A stretch of DNA of 64,000 nt, taken from Candidatus Bipolaricaulota bacterium (GTDB taxonomy: Bacteria > Bipolaricaulota > Bipolaricaulia > Bipolaricaulales > Bipolaricaulaceae). The translations under genes and the position numbers were made by a program. The notes under the pieces were generated by a model. It worked only from the letters and a program-made list of their open reading frames with translations, ran no database searches and had not been told where the DNA came from. The first letter of the stretch is position 1. The number at the start of each line of letters is the position of its first letter. Positions 34,721 through 44,249 of this stretch are shown here, piece after piece. Location of the stretch: the NCBI GenBank assembly GCA_014360985.1, contig JACIWK010000005.1, positions 34,112-98,111 of the forward strand, given 5' to 3'.

Positions 34721-35287
34721 GTGACGCAGATGACACGGCGGATCAAAGTGTGCGAGACGGGGCGGATCGAGGATGCGGCAGAACAGCACCGTCTGTGGTC
34801 CATCTATGAGGCGGCGTTCGCCCCGCTGCAGGTCGCGACTCCAATGCGACATGGGAGCTACACGCGGCCGGAGTTCGAGGCACTCCTGAACGACCCTGAC
34901 TTTCGTAAGTACGTCGCCCGCGTGGGGGGGATCCCTGTCGGACTGTGCGTGATCACGACGCGACTGGACAAGATCCCCTGGGTCAGCTCGTCCTACTACG
35001 CCCACCGGTTCCCCGACCTCACCGCCCGGGGCAAGGTGTTCTTTCTCACCGGTGTGATCGTGGATCCCGCGTATCAGACGGCACAGCGGGTGGGTGCGGT
35101 CCTGTTGGCGAAGGCTATCCGCTCCCTGGGCAATGAAGGCGTTCTGTGCGCCGACTACTCCGAGAACCTGCGCTCTGGGCTGCGGCCGTTCGTCGAACGA
35201 ACGCTCGGCCAAGGTGCGGTGGAGGAGGTCCTCGACCGCCAGGTGTTCGTCGCCTACTCGTACCGGAAGAAGGACCCGAGTCCGTGA
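34721..35287 (+). CDS. GNAT-like acyltransferase of unknown substrate
   Basis: 188 residues from a GTG (an ATG nine bases later is also possible). The middle part GKVFFLTGVIVDPAYQTAQRVGAVLLAKAIRSLGNEG has the strand-loop-helix shape of the acetyl-CoA site in GNAT proteins, but the usual Q/RxxGxG/A is altered to QTAQRVGA. The C-terminal VEEVLDRQVFVAYSYRK closes the fold. The call rests on shape rather than on a full motif. The gene stands alone behind its own promoter, 110 nt before miaB. Confidence 0.5.
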   Translation: MTQMTRRIKVCETGRIEDAAEQHRLWSIYEAAFAPLQVATPMRHGSYTRPEFEALLNDPDFRKYVARVGGIPVGLCVITTRLDKIPWVSSSYYAHRFPDLTARGKVFFLTGVIVDPAYQTAQRVGAVLLAKAIRSLGNEGVLCADYSENLRSGLRPFVERTLGQGAVEEVLDRQVFVAYSYRKKDPSP

Positions 35288-35398
35288 ACCGTTGCCCGCG
35301 GTCCGCAGTCTGTGATCCGTGGTCCGTTGCCTGAGATGCGCCCTTCCCCGCCCGGTGTTCGTGGACCGGGGAGGCCCGCACCGGGTATCGTTCGGGCG

Positions 35399-36697
35399 AT
35401 GAAGGCGTGCATCTTGACCTGGGGCTGCCAGCAGAACGAGCACAAGAGTGAGGCAATTGCCGGTGTTCTTCGGGCAACGGGCTACGTTCTCGTGGCCAAC
35501 CCGGACGATGCGGATGTTGTCCTCCTCAACACGTGCATGGTCCGCGGCCGGGCGGAGGACAAGGTGCTCGGCCGGGTGGGGGAGCTTCAGCGGTTGCGGC
35601 GGACGCGGCCGGTCCTCATCGGGGTCGGGGGGTGCATGGCCCAGGGCCACGGGGAGGGGATCCTCGACCTTCTCCCGGGGGCGGACTTCGCGTTCGGGAC
35701 GGCTCGCCTCGCCGACCTCCCCTCGCTCATTGCCCGCGCCCGGGACGGGGAGCGGTTCGCCTTCCTCCCCCGCCCGAACGGGCTTGAGCCCTTGCCCTTC
35801 GTGCGCCGGAGCCCCTTCCAGGCCTACGTGACGATCGCCGAGGGCTGCTCGCACGCCTGTGCCTACTGCGTCGTCCCCCGGGTGCGGGGGCCGCTCCGCT
35901 CGCGGCCGATGGCGGAGGTCCTGGCCGAGCTCCGGGGCCTCGCCCAGGCGGGGTACCAGGAGGCCACCCTCCTTGGGCAGAACGTGGACGCCTACGGCCG
36001 CGACCTGGGGGATGGGACGAGCTTCGCCCGGCTCCTCCGCGCCGTGGGGGAGGTCCCCATCCCTCGGATCCGGTTCACGACTTCGCACCCGGCGTACATG
36101 ACGGACGAGGTGATCGCGGCCCTCGCCTCAGGCGGGAACCTCTGCCCCCACGTCCACCTCGCCGTCCAGTCGGGGAGCGACCGGGTCCTGGCCGCGATGA
36201 ACCGCGGCTACACGCGCGAGGGGTTCCTCGCCCTCGTCCGCCGCCTGCGGGAGGCGATCCCAGGGGTGAACGTGACGACCGACGTCATCGTCGGGTTCCC
36301 TGGGGAGACGGAGGACGACTTCGCCCAGACCCTGTGTCTCATCGACGAGGCGCGGTTCGGGACCGTGTACGCGGCGATGTACTCCCCCCGGCCGGGGACG
36401 CGGGCGGCTAGGATGCCGGACGACGTCCCACCGGAGGAGAAGGCGCGCCGGCTGGAGAGGGTCCTCGCCGCAACCCGCCGGATCGCGCTCGACCTCCACC
36501 GGGCGCGGGTCGGGACGACGGTCGAGGTCCTCGTCGAGGCGTTCCTCCGCGAGAAGGGGCGCCTCGTCGGAAAGACGCGTGACTTCCGCACCGTGCTCTT
36601 CCCCGGGGATCCCGCTATGATCGGGCGAACCGCGATGGTGAAGATCGAGAAGGCCACGGCAGGGGCGCTGCACGGGCGGCTCGGGGAGGCGCGATGA
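35399..36697 (+). CDS. miaB: tRNA-2-methylthio-N6-isopentenyladenosine synthase
   Basis: Radical-SAM methylthiotransferase acting on position 37 of tRNAs that read UNN codons. 432 residues. The N-terminal domain has the cluster cysteines in TWGCQQNEHKSE, NTCMVRGRAEDKV and GVGGCMAQG. The radical-SAM triad is CSHACAYC, followed by VPRVRGPLRSR. TLLGQNVDAYG is specific to MiaB among relatives. A TRAM domain closes it. The start MKACILTWGCQ was chosen because homology begins there. It overlaps the pfkB-type gene by 4 nt (ATGA). Confidence 0.95.
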   Translation: MKACILTWGCQQNEHKSEAIAGVLRATGYVLVANPDDADVVLLNTCMVRGRAEDKVLGRVGELQRLRRTRPVLIGVGGCMAQGHGEGILDLLPGADFAFGTARLADLPSLIARARDGERFAFLPRPNGLEPLPFVRRSPFQAYVTIAEGCSHACAYCVVPRVRGPLRSRPMAEVLAELRGLAQAGYQEATLLGQNVDAYGRDLGDGTSFARLLRAVGEVPIPRIRFTTSHPAYMTDEVIAALASGGNLCPHVHLAVQSGSDRVLAAMNRGYTREGFLALVRRLREAIPGVNVTTDVIVGFPGETEDDFAQTLCLIDEARFGTVYAAMYSPRPGTRAARMPDDVPPEEKARRLERVLAATRRIALDLHRARVGTTVEVLVEAFLREKGRLVGKTRDFRTVLFPGDPAMIGRTAMVKIEKATAGALHGRLGEAR

Positions 36698-37662
36698 TCC
36701 TCACCGTCACCCTCAACCCGACCCTCGACAAGTTCTACTGGGTCGACGCGCTCCCCCTCTCCCTCGACCAGCCGGAGGAGGCGATCCTCATCCGGGCGAC
36801 GAAGTCGCTCACCTCGGCGGGGGGGAAGGGGATCAATGTCTCCACGGTCCTCGCCTGCCACGGGGTGGAGACGGTCGCGTTGGGGTTCCTCGCTGGGCAC
36901 ACGGGGCAGATCATCCTCCAGGACCTCCTTTCCCGCGGGGTGACGGCGAACTTCGTGTGGATGCCGGGGGAGAACCGGACAAACGTCACGGTGATCGCCA
37001 AGGGCCGCGAGTACCACCCGCTCCTCATCCACGAGGAGGGGCCGCCGGTGTCGGAGGAGGCGATGGGGATCTTCCTCCGCAAGTACGAGCGGATGGTCCG
37101 GCGGGCGGAGTACGTCGTCCTGGGGGGGGCCATACCGTTGGGATGCCATCCCGATTGCTATCGCACGCTCGTCCACATCGCCCATGCCGCCGGGGCCCGC
37201 GTGGTTGTCCACGCCGGGGGGGAGCCCCTCGCGCACACAATCGCGGAGGGGCCATTCCTGGTGAAGCCAGACGTGCGGGCGGAACTGCAACTGGGGGGCA
37301 TGCCGGTGCGCACGGCCGAGGAGATCGTGTGCGCCGGGAAGAAGGCCGTGGAGCAGGGGGTTGGGGCATGCCTCATCTCGCACCACGTCACGGGCGACAT
37401 CCTCGTCACGCGCGACGGGGTGTGGGAGTTCGAGGCTCGGGTGCCGCTCACCACGTTCAAGAACCTCGTGGGTGCGGACGACGCGCTCGTGGGTGGGCTC
37501 CTTGTGGCGCTCCTCCGCGGGGAAGGGCTGGTGGAGGCGGTCCGGTACGGGATGGCGGCGGCGGTGGCCACGGCGGAGATCGAGGAGAAGCTCTGTGGGG
37601 ACGAGGCCGCGATCCGCCGCGAGCTCGACCAGGTGGCTGTGCGGCAGAGGGGGGAGGGATGA
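36694..37662 (+). CDS. PfkB-family sugar-phosphate kinase (1-phosphofructokinase-like)
   Basis: 322 residues. The N-terminus MILTVTLNPTLDKFYWVDAL and SAGGKGINVSTVLACHGV are those of the 1-phosphofructokinase/tagatose-6-phosphate kinase branch. The C-terminal anion-hole motif, usually GAGD, reads GADDALVGG here: the catalytic Asp is kept but the Gly before it is Asp. Likely phosphorylates a phosphosugar; no PTS genes lie nearby to specify fructose. It overlaps both neighbours by 4 nt, so it sits in a miaB-pfkB-CBS-dinG-proS operon. Confidence 0.85.
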   Translation: MILTVTLNPTLDKFYWVDALPLSLDQPEEAILIRATKSLTSAGGKGINVSTVLACHGVETVALGFLAGHTGQIILQDLLSRGVTANFVWMPGENRTNVTVIAKGREYHPLLIHEEGPPVSEEAMGIFLRKYERMVRRAEYVVLGGAIPLGCHPDCYRTLVHIAHAAGARVVVHAGGEPLAHTIAEGPFLVKPDVRAELQLGGMPVRTAEEIVCAGKKAVEQGVGACLISHHVTGDILVTRDGVWEFEARVPLTTFKNLVGADDALVGGLLVALLRGEGLVEAVRYGMAAAVATAEIEEKLCGDEAAIRRELDQVAVRQRGEG

Positions 37663-38096
37663 GGGCGCACGAGTTCATGCGCCGTGACCTCACCTCGGTG
37701 GAGCTCGATACCACGGTGGCCCACGTCATCTACCTCCTCCACCAGTCCGGCCTGGCCTCGCTCCCGGTCGTGGACGAAGACGGGCGGGTGGTGGGGATCA
37801 TCTCGGAGCGAGACCTCATCCGGGCCCTGCTGCCGGGGTACGTGGACATGCTCCACTCGACGGCGTTCCTCCCCAGCCTCGACCAACTGGGCCGGAAGCT
37901 TCGCGAGATCGGGGGGAAGCGGATCGCGGAGTTTATGGTCCGCGAGGTGATCGCTGCCCGTCCCGACGACACCGACCTCCACCTCGCCGACCTCATGATC
38001 CGCAAGGGCCTGAAGCAGATCCCTGTGTTGGACGACGAGAACCGGCTGGTGGGGGTGGTGCGGAGGATCGACCTCCTCCACCGCCTCCAACGGTGA
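37659..38096 (+). CDS. CBS-domain pair protein
   Basis: 145 residues containing two CBS motifs. The first (MRRDLTSVELDTTVAHVIYL to LPVVDEDGRVVGIISERDLI) and second (FMVREVIAARPDDTDLHLAD to IPVLDDENRLVGVVRRIDLL) would form one Bateman module that binds adenine nucleotides. No catalytic domain is attached. It may regulate a partner or act as an energy sensor. Translation is coupled on both sides (ATGA with pfkB, GTGA with dinG). Confidence 0.88.
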   Translation: MRAHEFMRRDLTSVELDTTVAHVIYLLHQSGLASLPVVDEDGRVVGIISERDLIRALLPGYVDMLHSTAFLPSLDQLGRKLREIGGKRIAEFMVREVIAARPDDTDLHLADLMIRKGLKQIPVLDDENRLVGVVRRIDLLHRLQR

Positions 38097-40513
38097 GCCT
38101 CGAGTTCGTCGCCCTTGCCTTGGGAGGGGATGCCCTGGGTGCCGTCCACGTTCGCGCTGGAGAGATCATCGCCCGGGTCGCGGTTCCTCTCCCTGCCTCC
38201 CCGACTGCGGAGATCCAGCTGCGCCCGTTCGCCGGGCTGCCGGTTGTCACGCACGACAGCGCCTCCCTGCGGGCTGCGGTCGGACCGGCGGCGGCCGGGC
38301 TGGGCCCGCGATGGGTGGACACGGGAGCTCTGGCGTGGGCGGTGTGGCCGGAGGTGCCGGACGCGACGCTCCCTGACCTTGCCCGCCGGGTGGGGATCCC
38401 GATAACGGACGATGCCGTGGGCCGGGCGGAGGCGACGGGCCATCTCTTCCTTCACCTCCTCGCTGCGGCAGGGGGACTCCCTCCCCACGCGCGGGCTCTC
38501 CTCGCCGACCTCCTCCCTGACCCGAGCTGGATCGGCCCTCCCCCGCCTCCCCAACGGGGGAAGGGACCGCTCCCGCTTCCACCAACGGTGGACGCCGCGT
38601 TCGACCTCCTCACGACCGCCGGCCCCCTTACCCGCCGCGAGGGGCAGCTTGCCTATGCCCAGGCGGCGGGGGAGGCGTTCGTGGGCGGGGGGGTCCGCCT
38701 CCTCGAGGCCGGGCCGGGGACGGGGAAGACGATCGGGTACCTCGTCCCGCTCCTCCTTCGCCTCGCGGCGGGGAAGGGGCGGGCCGTCGTCGCCACCCGC
38801 ACCCGCGCCCTCCAGGAACAGCTGTGGCGCCGCGACCTTCCGTTCCTCGTCGAGCGGCTGGGGGTGGATCTCCCGTGCGCGCTCCTCAAGGGGCGGGAGA
38901 ACTACCTCTGCCTCAGGCGGCTGGCGGAGGTCCGCCACCAGCTCGTCTCGCGCGAGGTGCTCGTCCCTCTCCTCGTGTGGGCGGCGCGGACGGAGACCGG
39001 GGACCTCGACGAGCTGGCCGGGCTGCGGGCGACTCCCGCGGGGCAGGACATCGTCCGCTATCTTCCCGACCTCCCCTACCGCTGCGGGGGGTGGAGATGC
39101 CCGTTCTGGGAACGGTGCCCGTCGCGCCGGGCCCGGGAGCGGGCCCGTGCGGCGCGGCTCCTCGTCGTCAACCACGCCCTCCTCGGCGCCGACCTCGCCA
39201 GCGGGGGGGCGATCCTCGGCCCGTACGACCTCCTCGTCGTGGACGAGGCCCATGCCCTCCCCACCGTGCTGCGCGATGCCTTGAGCGTGTCCCTCTCGCC
39301 GCCGGTGATCCCCCGCCTGTTGGGTGAGCTCCGGCGCGGCCCGGCGGGCCTGCTCGCGGCGTGGGGGGATGCCGCGGGCGTGGAGCGCGCGGCGGAGGCT
39401 TGGGAACGGGCCGTGGCGGTCCACCGCCGGTTCTGGGCCGCGGCCGGGACGGCCCTTCCCCGGGAGATCGGCCGCTACGGGAGGGAGACCATCGCCCCCC
39501 TCCTTCCGGGGGGGACTCTTCTCGAGGAGGCCCTCGACGACCTCGCCGAGGCGATCGCCGGGATCGCCCGCAATCTCCCGGACGAGGACGCTGCCCAGGC
39601 CCGCGCCCTGGGGGGCGAGATCCGGCGCGTGGCGTCTTTGGTGGGGCATCTCCTCCGCCCCGACGGGGAGGGAACCGTGTTTTGGTACGCTCGGGAAGGG
39701 CATGGCCTCACCCTCACCGCATCCCCCGTGGACGTCGGTGACCACCTCGAGGCGGCCCTGTGGCCGAACCTGGCGGGAGGGATCCTCACCTCGGCCACCC
39801 TGTCCGTGGGGGACGACGGGAGGGCCCTCGCCCGCGACCTCGGGCTTGACCCTGCCCCCCCGTTCCAGGGATGGCCCTCGCCCTTCCCCTACGATCGTGT
39901 GGGGGCGTTCGTCCTCCGCTACCTCCCCCACCCCGACGATCCGCGGTTCCCAGAGGCCCTCGCCGCCACGCTGCGCCGGGTGCTGACCGTGGTGCCACGG
40001 CGGGCCCTCGCATTGTTCACGTCCCGCCGCCTCCTCGACGCCACCGCGGCCCACCTCGCCGGAACGCCCCACCTCGTCCAGCGCCGTGACGGGGAGCGCG
40101 AGGGGCTCCTCGCCCGGTTCCGCAACCACCCCCCGCCAGTGGCCCTCCTCGGGCTGGACACGCTGTGGGAGGGGATCGACCTTCCGGGGGAGGAGCTGGA
40201 GATCCTCCTCGTGGTGCGCCTGCCGTTCCCTGTCCCCACCGACCCGTTGGTCGAGGCCCAGTCCGAACGGATCCTCGCCCGGGGGGGAAGCCCGTTCCAG
40301 GAGCTGTTCCTACCGCGAGCGGTGCTCCGCCTGCGCCAGGGGGTGGGGCGGCTCGTGCGCACCCCCACCGACCGGGGAGCCCTCCTCCTCGCCGACCCGC
40401 GCCTCGCCACCCGGGCCTATGGGGACGTGTTTCTCCGCGCGCTCCCCGTTCGGGCGCAGTGGGTCGACGACCCGGACGAGCTGGCCATTGCCCTGGCCAC
40501 CCTCTTCCGCTAA
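38093..40513 (+). CDS. dinG: DinG-family helicase with degenerate exonuclease-like N-terminus
   Basis: 806 residues from a GTG. Residues 1-165 follow the outline of a DnaQ-like exonuclease (VVTHDSASLRAAVG, WVDTGALAWAVWP, GRAEATGHLFLHLL) but lack its acidic residues. Residues 205-213 hold Walker A (AGPGTGKT). The iron-sulfur cysteines appear as NYLCLRR plus CGGWRCPFWERC. The DEAH box is VVDEAHALP. The C-terminal half has LLGLDTLWEGIDLPGEELE and LRQGVGRLVR, helicase motifs V-VI. A 5'-3' DNA helicase of the XPD type acting on R-loops or damaged DNA. Confidence 0.9.
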   Translation: MSLEFVALALGGDALGAVHVRAGEIIARVAVPLPASPTAEIQLRPFAGLPVVTHDSASLRAAVGPAAAGLGPRWVDTGALAWAVWPEVPDATLPDLARRVGIPITDDAVGRAEATGHLFLHLLAAAGGLPPHARALLADLLPDPSWIGPPPPPQRGKGPLPLPPTVDAAFDLLTTAGPLTRREGQLAYAQAAGEAFVGGGVRLLEAGPGTGKTIGYLVPLLLRLAAGKGRAVVATRTRALQEQLWRRDLPFLVERLGVDLPCALLKGRENYLCLRRLAEVRHQLVSREVLVPLLVWAARTETGDLDELAGLRATPAGQDIVRYLPDLPYRCGGWRCPFWERCPSRRARERARAARLLVVNHALLGADLASGGAILGPYDLLVVDEAHALPTVLRDALSVSLSPPVIPRLLGELRRGPAGLLAAWGDAAGVERAAEAWERAVAVHRRFWAAAGTALPREIGRYGRETIAPLLPGGTLLEEALDDLAEAIAGIARNLPDEDAAQARALGGEIRRVASLVGHLLRPDGEGTVFWYAREGHGLTLTASPVDVGDHLEAALWPNLAGGILTSATLSVGDDGRALARDLGLDPAPPFQGWPSPFPYDRVGAFVLRYLPHPDDPRFPEALAATLRRVLTVVPRRALALFTSRRLLDATAAHLAGTPHLVQRRDGEREGLLARFRNHPPPVALLGLDTLWEGIDLPGEELEILLVVRLPFPVPTDPLVEAQSERILARGGSPFQELFLPRAVLRLRQGVGRLVRTPTDRGALLLADPRLATRAYGDVFLRALPVRAQWVDDPDELAIALATLFR

Positions 40514-40526
40514 CCTTGGGCCCATC

Positions 40527-42254
40527 ATGGCCTATGTGCGTTGGAGCCGGTATTTTCTCCCCACCTGGAAGGAGGAGCCCGCGGAGGCCGACCTCCCCAG
40601 CCACGTGCTGATGCTGCGCGCGGGGCTGATCCGGCCGCTCGCGGCGGGGATCTACACGTACCTCCCGTTCGGATGGCGCGCCCTGCGCAAGGTGGAGGCG
40701 ATCGTGCGCGAGGAGATGGACGCGATTGGGGGCGCCGAGCTTCACATGCCCATCGTCCATCCGGCGGAGCTGTGGGCGAAGACGGGGCGGCTGGTGGACG
40801 CCGGGGAGATCCTCATCCGGTTCCAGGACCGGGCGGGACGGGAGATGGTCCTCGGCCCGACCCACGAGGAGGTCGTGACCGACCTCGCCCGGCGCGAGAT
40901 CCAGTCTTGGCGCCAGCTCCCGCTGATGCTGTACCAGATCCAAACCAAGTTCCGTGACGAGCCCCGCGCGCGGGGGGGCCTCGTCCGGGTCCGCGAGTTC
41001 ACGATGAAGGATGGGTACAGCTTTCACGAGGACGCAGCCGATCTCGACCGGTATTACCCCGAGGTGTACCGCGCCTACGAGAGGATCTTCCGCCGCTGCG
41101 GGCTCGTCCCCGTCCCGGTGGAGGCTGATCCGGGCCTCATGGGCGGATCGGGATCCCACGAGTTCATGCTCCCCCACGACGGGGGCGAGGACACGTTCGT
41201 GCGGTGTACGGGGTGTGGGTACGCGGCGAACCGGGACGGGGCGGTGGCGGACAAAAGCTCGGATTCGGACGAAGAGTTGCGCCCTCTGGAGGAGGTGGCG
41301 ACCCCCGACTGTTACACGATCGAGGCGGTGGCCAGCTTCCTCGGCGTCCCCCCGCGCCGGACGGCCAAGGCCGTGTTCTTCCGGGCCGGAGGGAAACTCG
41401 TGTTCGTCGTGATCCGCGGCGACCTCGAGGTGAACGCAGCCAAGCTCGCCCGCCTCCTCGGCACGGCCGAGCTCGCCCCTGCTTCGGAGGAGGAGATCGC
41501 TGCCAGCGGGGCGGTGCCGGGGTACGCGTCCCCGATTGGCATCTCCGGCCGCGGGGCGGTGGTCGTGGTTGACGACTCGATCCCGCGGGCCCGGAACCTC
41601 GTGGCTGGTGCGAACAAGGAGGGGTTCCACCTTCGCAACGTGAACTTCCCCCGCGACTTCCAGGCGTCGCTCGTCGGCGACGTCGCCCTCGCCCGCGACG
41701 GGGACCCCTGCGTTCGCTGCGGGGCCACCCTCCGCGTTCAGCGGGGGATCGAGCTCGGACACATCTTCAAGCTGGGGACGAAGTACTCCCAGGCGCTGGG
41801 GGCGACGTTCCTCGATCGGGAAGGCCAGGCGCGGCCCCTCGTCATGGGCTGCTACGGGATCGGGATCGGCCGCCTCTTGGCGGCGGTGATCGAGTCCCAC
41901 CACGACGAGGAAGGGATCGTGTGGCCGGCGTCCGTGGCCCCGTTCCACGTCCTGGTGACGGTCCTCAACCCCACAGCGCAGCCGCAGCTTGCGCTCGCCA
42001 CGTCGATCGCTGCCCACCTCGCCCAGCAGGGTCTCGACGTCCTCCTCGACGACCGGGAGCGGAGCCCGGGGGAGAAGTTCCACGATGCAAAACTCGTCGG
42101 GATCCCGGTGCTTGTGGCCATCGGTCCGCGCAGCCTGCGCAACGGGGAGGTGGAGACCGAGCGGCGGCGCGATAGCGCTCGGGATGTCGTTTCCGCCGAT
42201 CTAGATGCGATCCAGCGCTCCGTGGGCGATCTCCTCCGCGCCGAGAGCGGTTGA
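40527..42254 (+). CDS. proS: Prolyl-tRNA synthetase (bacterial type)
   Basis: 575 residues with the long bacterial layout. Class II motif 2 contains FRDEPRARGGLVRVREFTMK. Motif 1 lies in MLRAGLIRPLAAGIYTYLPFG. The INS editing domain (about 220-400, including TAKAVFFRAGGKLVFVVIRGD) removes mischarged alanine. Motif 3 has MGCYGIGIGRLLAA, and an anticodon-binding domain ends the protein. The ATG at 40527 follows dinG by 13 nt. Its stop overlaps the -35 of the next promoter. Confidence 0.96.
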   Translation: MAYVRWSRYFLPTWKEEPAEADLPSHVLMLRAGLIRPLAAGIYTYLPFGWRALRKVEAIVREEMDAIGGAELHMPIVHPAELWAKTGRLVDAGEILIRFQDRAGREMVLGPTHEEVVTDLARREIQSWRQLPLMLYQIQTKFRDEPRARGGLVRVREFTMKDGYSFHEDAADLDRYYPEVYRAYERIFRRCGLVPVPVEADPGLMGGSGSHEFMLPHDGGEDTFVRCTGCGYAANRDGAVADKSSDSDEELRPLEEVATPDCYTIEAVASFLGVPPRRTAKAVFFRAGGKLVFVVIRGDLEVNAAKLARLLGTAELAPASEEEIAASGAVPGYASPIGISGRGAVVVVDDSIPRARNLVAGANKEGFHLRNVNFPRDFQASLVGDVALARDGDPCVRCGATLRVQRGIELGHIFKLGTKYSQALGATFLDREGQARPLVMGCYGIGIGRLLAAVIESHHDEEGIVWPASVAPFHVLVTVLNPTAQPQLALATSIAAHLAQQGLDVLLDDRERSPGEKFHDAKLVGIPVLVAIGPRSLRNGEVETERRRDSARDVVSADLDAIQRSVGDLLRAESG

Positions 42255-42279
42255 AACGTCCTCAATCCCTCGCTATACT
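42251..42279 (+). promoter_or_regulatory. Promoter of the GT2-rho operon
   Basis: TTGAAA, a 17-nt spacer and TATACT, two mismatches in total to consensus. The -35 overlaps the proS stop codon. The predicted +1 near 42286 leaves a 20-nt leader before ATG 42306. Confidence 0.75.
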
Positions 42280-42305
42280 GGTCGCTGCGTAGGTCAAGGT
42301 ACCCG

Positions 42306-42941
42306 ATGAAGGTCTCGGCCATTATCCCGGCTTTCAACGAAGCGGAACGGATCGCGGCTGTGCTCCAACCCCTCCTCTCCTCCCCTGCCGTGGACGAGGT
42401 CGTCGTTGTGGACGATGGGTCCACCGATGCGACCGCGGAAGTGGCGGAGAAGTTCGCGGTGCGTGTGGTGCGCCTACCGGAGAACCGGGGAAAGGCGGCG
42501 GCGATGGCAGCTGGGGTGGAGGCGGCCCACGGAGACGTGCTCCTGTTCCTCGACGCCGACCTCACGGGGCTGACCCCGTCCCATGTGGCGGACCTGATCC
42601 AGGCCTACCAGACCGGGGACGCGGACGTGGTGATCGGCGTGTTCCGGAACGGTCGGCTTGGGACGGACCTTTCGCAGCGGATCGCGGCGTTCCTGTCCGG
42701 GCAGCGGGTGATGTCCCGGGCTCACTGGGAACGGGCTCGCGGCGCGGTGGAGGACACCGAGTTCGGTATCGAAACGGCGCTCGCGCGGTTGGCACTCAAA
42801 GAAGGATGGCGCAAGAAGAAGGTCGAGCTCTATGGGGTGAGCCACGTCCGCAAGGAGGAGAAACGGGGGTTCTGGCTGGGTTTCACGGATCGGATGGCTA
42901 TGTACTGGGACGTGGCCCGTTCGTTCTTCCGCAAGCTGTGA
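42306..42941 (+). CDS. Family 2 glycosyltransferase
   Basis: 211 residues. Nucleotide-sugar fold: SAIIPAFNEAERIAAVL, VVVVDDGSTDATAEVA, then NRGKAAAMAAGVEAAHGD and the DxD-type LFLDADLTGL, all as in GT2 polyprenol-phosphate sugar transferases. It is short and lacks C-terminal membrane spans, so it may act on soluble or lipid-linked acceptors with partners. It stands immediately before rho and behind a good promoter. Confidence 0.85.
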   Translation: MKVSAIIPAFNEAERIAAVLQPLLSSPAVDEVVVVDDGSTDATAEVAEKFAVRVVRLPENRGKAAAMAAGVEAAHGDVLLFLDADLTGLTPSHVADLIQAYQTGDADVVIGVFRNGRLGTDLSQRIAAFLSGQRVMSRAHWERARGAVEDTEFGIETALARLALKEGWRKKKVELYGVSHVRKEEKRGFWLGFTDRMAMYWDVARSFFRKL

Positions 42942-43001
42942 GGCCGAATGGAGCCGTGGCAGAGGGGAGCAATACAAACCGATCGTGAGAGGTGATGTTC
43001 C

Positions 43002-44249
43002 ATGGAGATGAGCGAGGTCCGCGCGCTGGGTCCGGATGAGCTGGCGGGGCTGGCTCAGACCGTCGGGGTCAATGGCAGTGGGGATCTCTCCTCCGTCGAG
43101 CTCGAGTTGGCGGTGATGCGCGTCCTGGCTGAGCGCCAGGAGCTGTCTGTCGAGGGGGTCCTCGAGATCATGCCCGATGGCTACGGGTTCCTCCGCGAGC
43201 GGTCCTGCCTGCCGAGCCGATACGACGTGTACGTGTCCCCGTCCCAGATCAAGCGGTTCGCGCTCAAGGATGGGGACCTCGTGCGCGGGCCGGTCCGGCA
43301 GCCGCGGGAAGGGGAGCGGTACTTCGCCCTCCTCAAGGTGGACCAGGTCAGCGGGATGGATCCCGAACGGGCGCGGAAGCGGGTGGACTTTCAGCAGCTG
43401 ACCCCGCTCCACCCCAACGTCCACCTCGTCCTCGAGCACGACCCCGACGAGCCCTCGACGCGGATGATCGACCTCTTTTCCCCGATCGGGAAGGGCCAGC
43501 GCGGGCTGATCGTGTCCCCCCCCAAGGCGGGGAAGACGACCCTCCTCAAGCACATCGCCCAGGGGATCGAGGCCAACCACCCCGACGTCCGGCTCCTCAT
43601 CCTCCTCGTGGACGAGCGGCCGGAGGAGGTGACCGACTTCCGCCGGTCCGTGAAACGGGCGGAGGTCATCGCGGCGACGTTCGACATGGAGCCCCAGCAT
43701 CACACCCGGATCGCTGAGCTGGCGACCGCGGAGGGGAAGCGCCTCGTCGAATCGGGGTACGACGTGGTGATCCTCATGGACTCCCTCACCCGGCTCGGGC
43801 GGGCGTACAACCTGTCGATCAGCCCTTCCGGCAAGCTCCTCTCCGGCGGCATCGACCCCACCGCGCTTTACAAGCCCAAGGAGTTCTTCGGCGCGGCCCG
43901 CAATATCGAGGAGGGGGGGTCGCTCACGATCATCGCCACCGCCCTCATCGACACGGGGTCTCGCCTCGATCAAGTGGTGTTCGAGGAGTTCAAGGGCACG
44001 GGGAACATGGAGCTCGTCTTGAACCGCGATCTCGCCAACCGACGCATCTTCCCGGCGATCGACCTCGTCCAATCCGGCACCAGAAAAGAGGAACTCCTGC
44101 TGCAGCCAGATGTCCTTCGCCGGGTGTGGATCCTCCGTAAGCTCTTGATCGAGATGCCGGACCCGGGGGCGGCGCTGGAGTTCATCAAGAGCAAGATGGA
44201 ACAGACGCGGACGAACAAGCAGTTCCTGGAGCTGATGAACAGTGAGTGA
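43002..44249 (+). CDS. rho: Transcription termination factor Rho
   Basis: Hexameric RNA-dependent ATPase that ends transcription. 415 residues. RNA-binding OB domain includes GVLEIMPDGYGFLR and YVSPSQIKRF. ATPase domain: Walker A SPPKAGKTTLL, VDERPEEVTDFRR, Walker B VVILMDSLTRLGRAYN, the Q-loop/R-loop region SGKLLSGGIDPTAL, and the arginine-finger segment GTGNMELVLNR. No N-terminal insertion. SD GAGAGGTG lies before the ATG; a second ATG six bases on is possible. It overlaps the peptidase gene by 8 nt. Confidence 0.97.
   Translation: MEMSEVRALGPDELAGLAQTVGVNGSGDLSSVELELAVMRVLAERQELSVEGVLEIMPDGYGFLRERSCLPSRYDVYVSPSQIKRFALKDGDLVRGPVRQPREGERYFALLKVDQVSGMDPERARKRVDFQQLTPLHPNVHLVLEHDPDEPSTRMIDLFSPIGKGQRGLIVSPPKAGKTTLLKHIAQGIEANHPDVRLLILLVDERPEEVTDFRRSVKRAEVIAATFDMEPQHHTRIAELATAEGKRLVESGYDVVILMDSLTRLGRAYNLSISPSGKLLSGGIDPTALYKPKEFFGAARNIEEGGSLTIIATALIDTGSRLDQVVFEEFKGTGNMELVLNRDLANRRIFPAIDLVQSGTRKEELLLQPDVLRRVWILRKLLIEMPDPGAALEFIKSKMEQTRTNKQFLELMNSE

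Noticed and set aside
37730..42083. Long minus-strand frames opposite dinG and proS
   Set aside because: Antisense shadows of GC-rich codon usage. They lack motifs, while the plus-strand genes have full family signatures.
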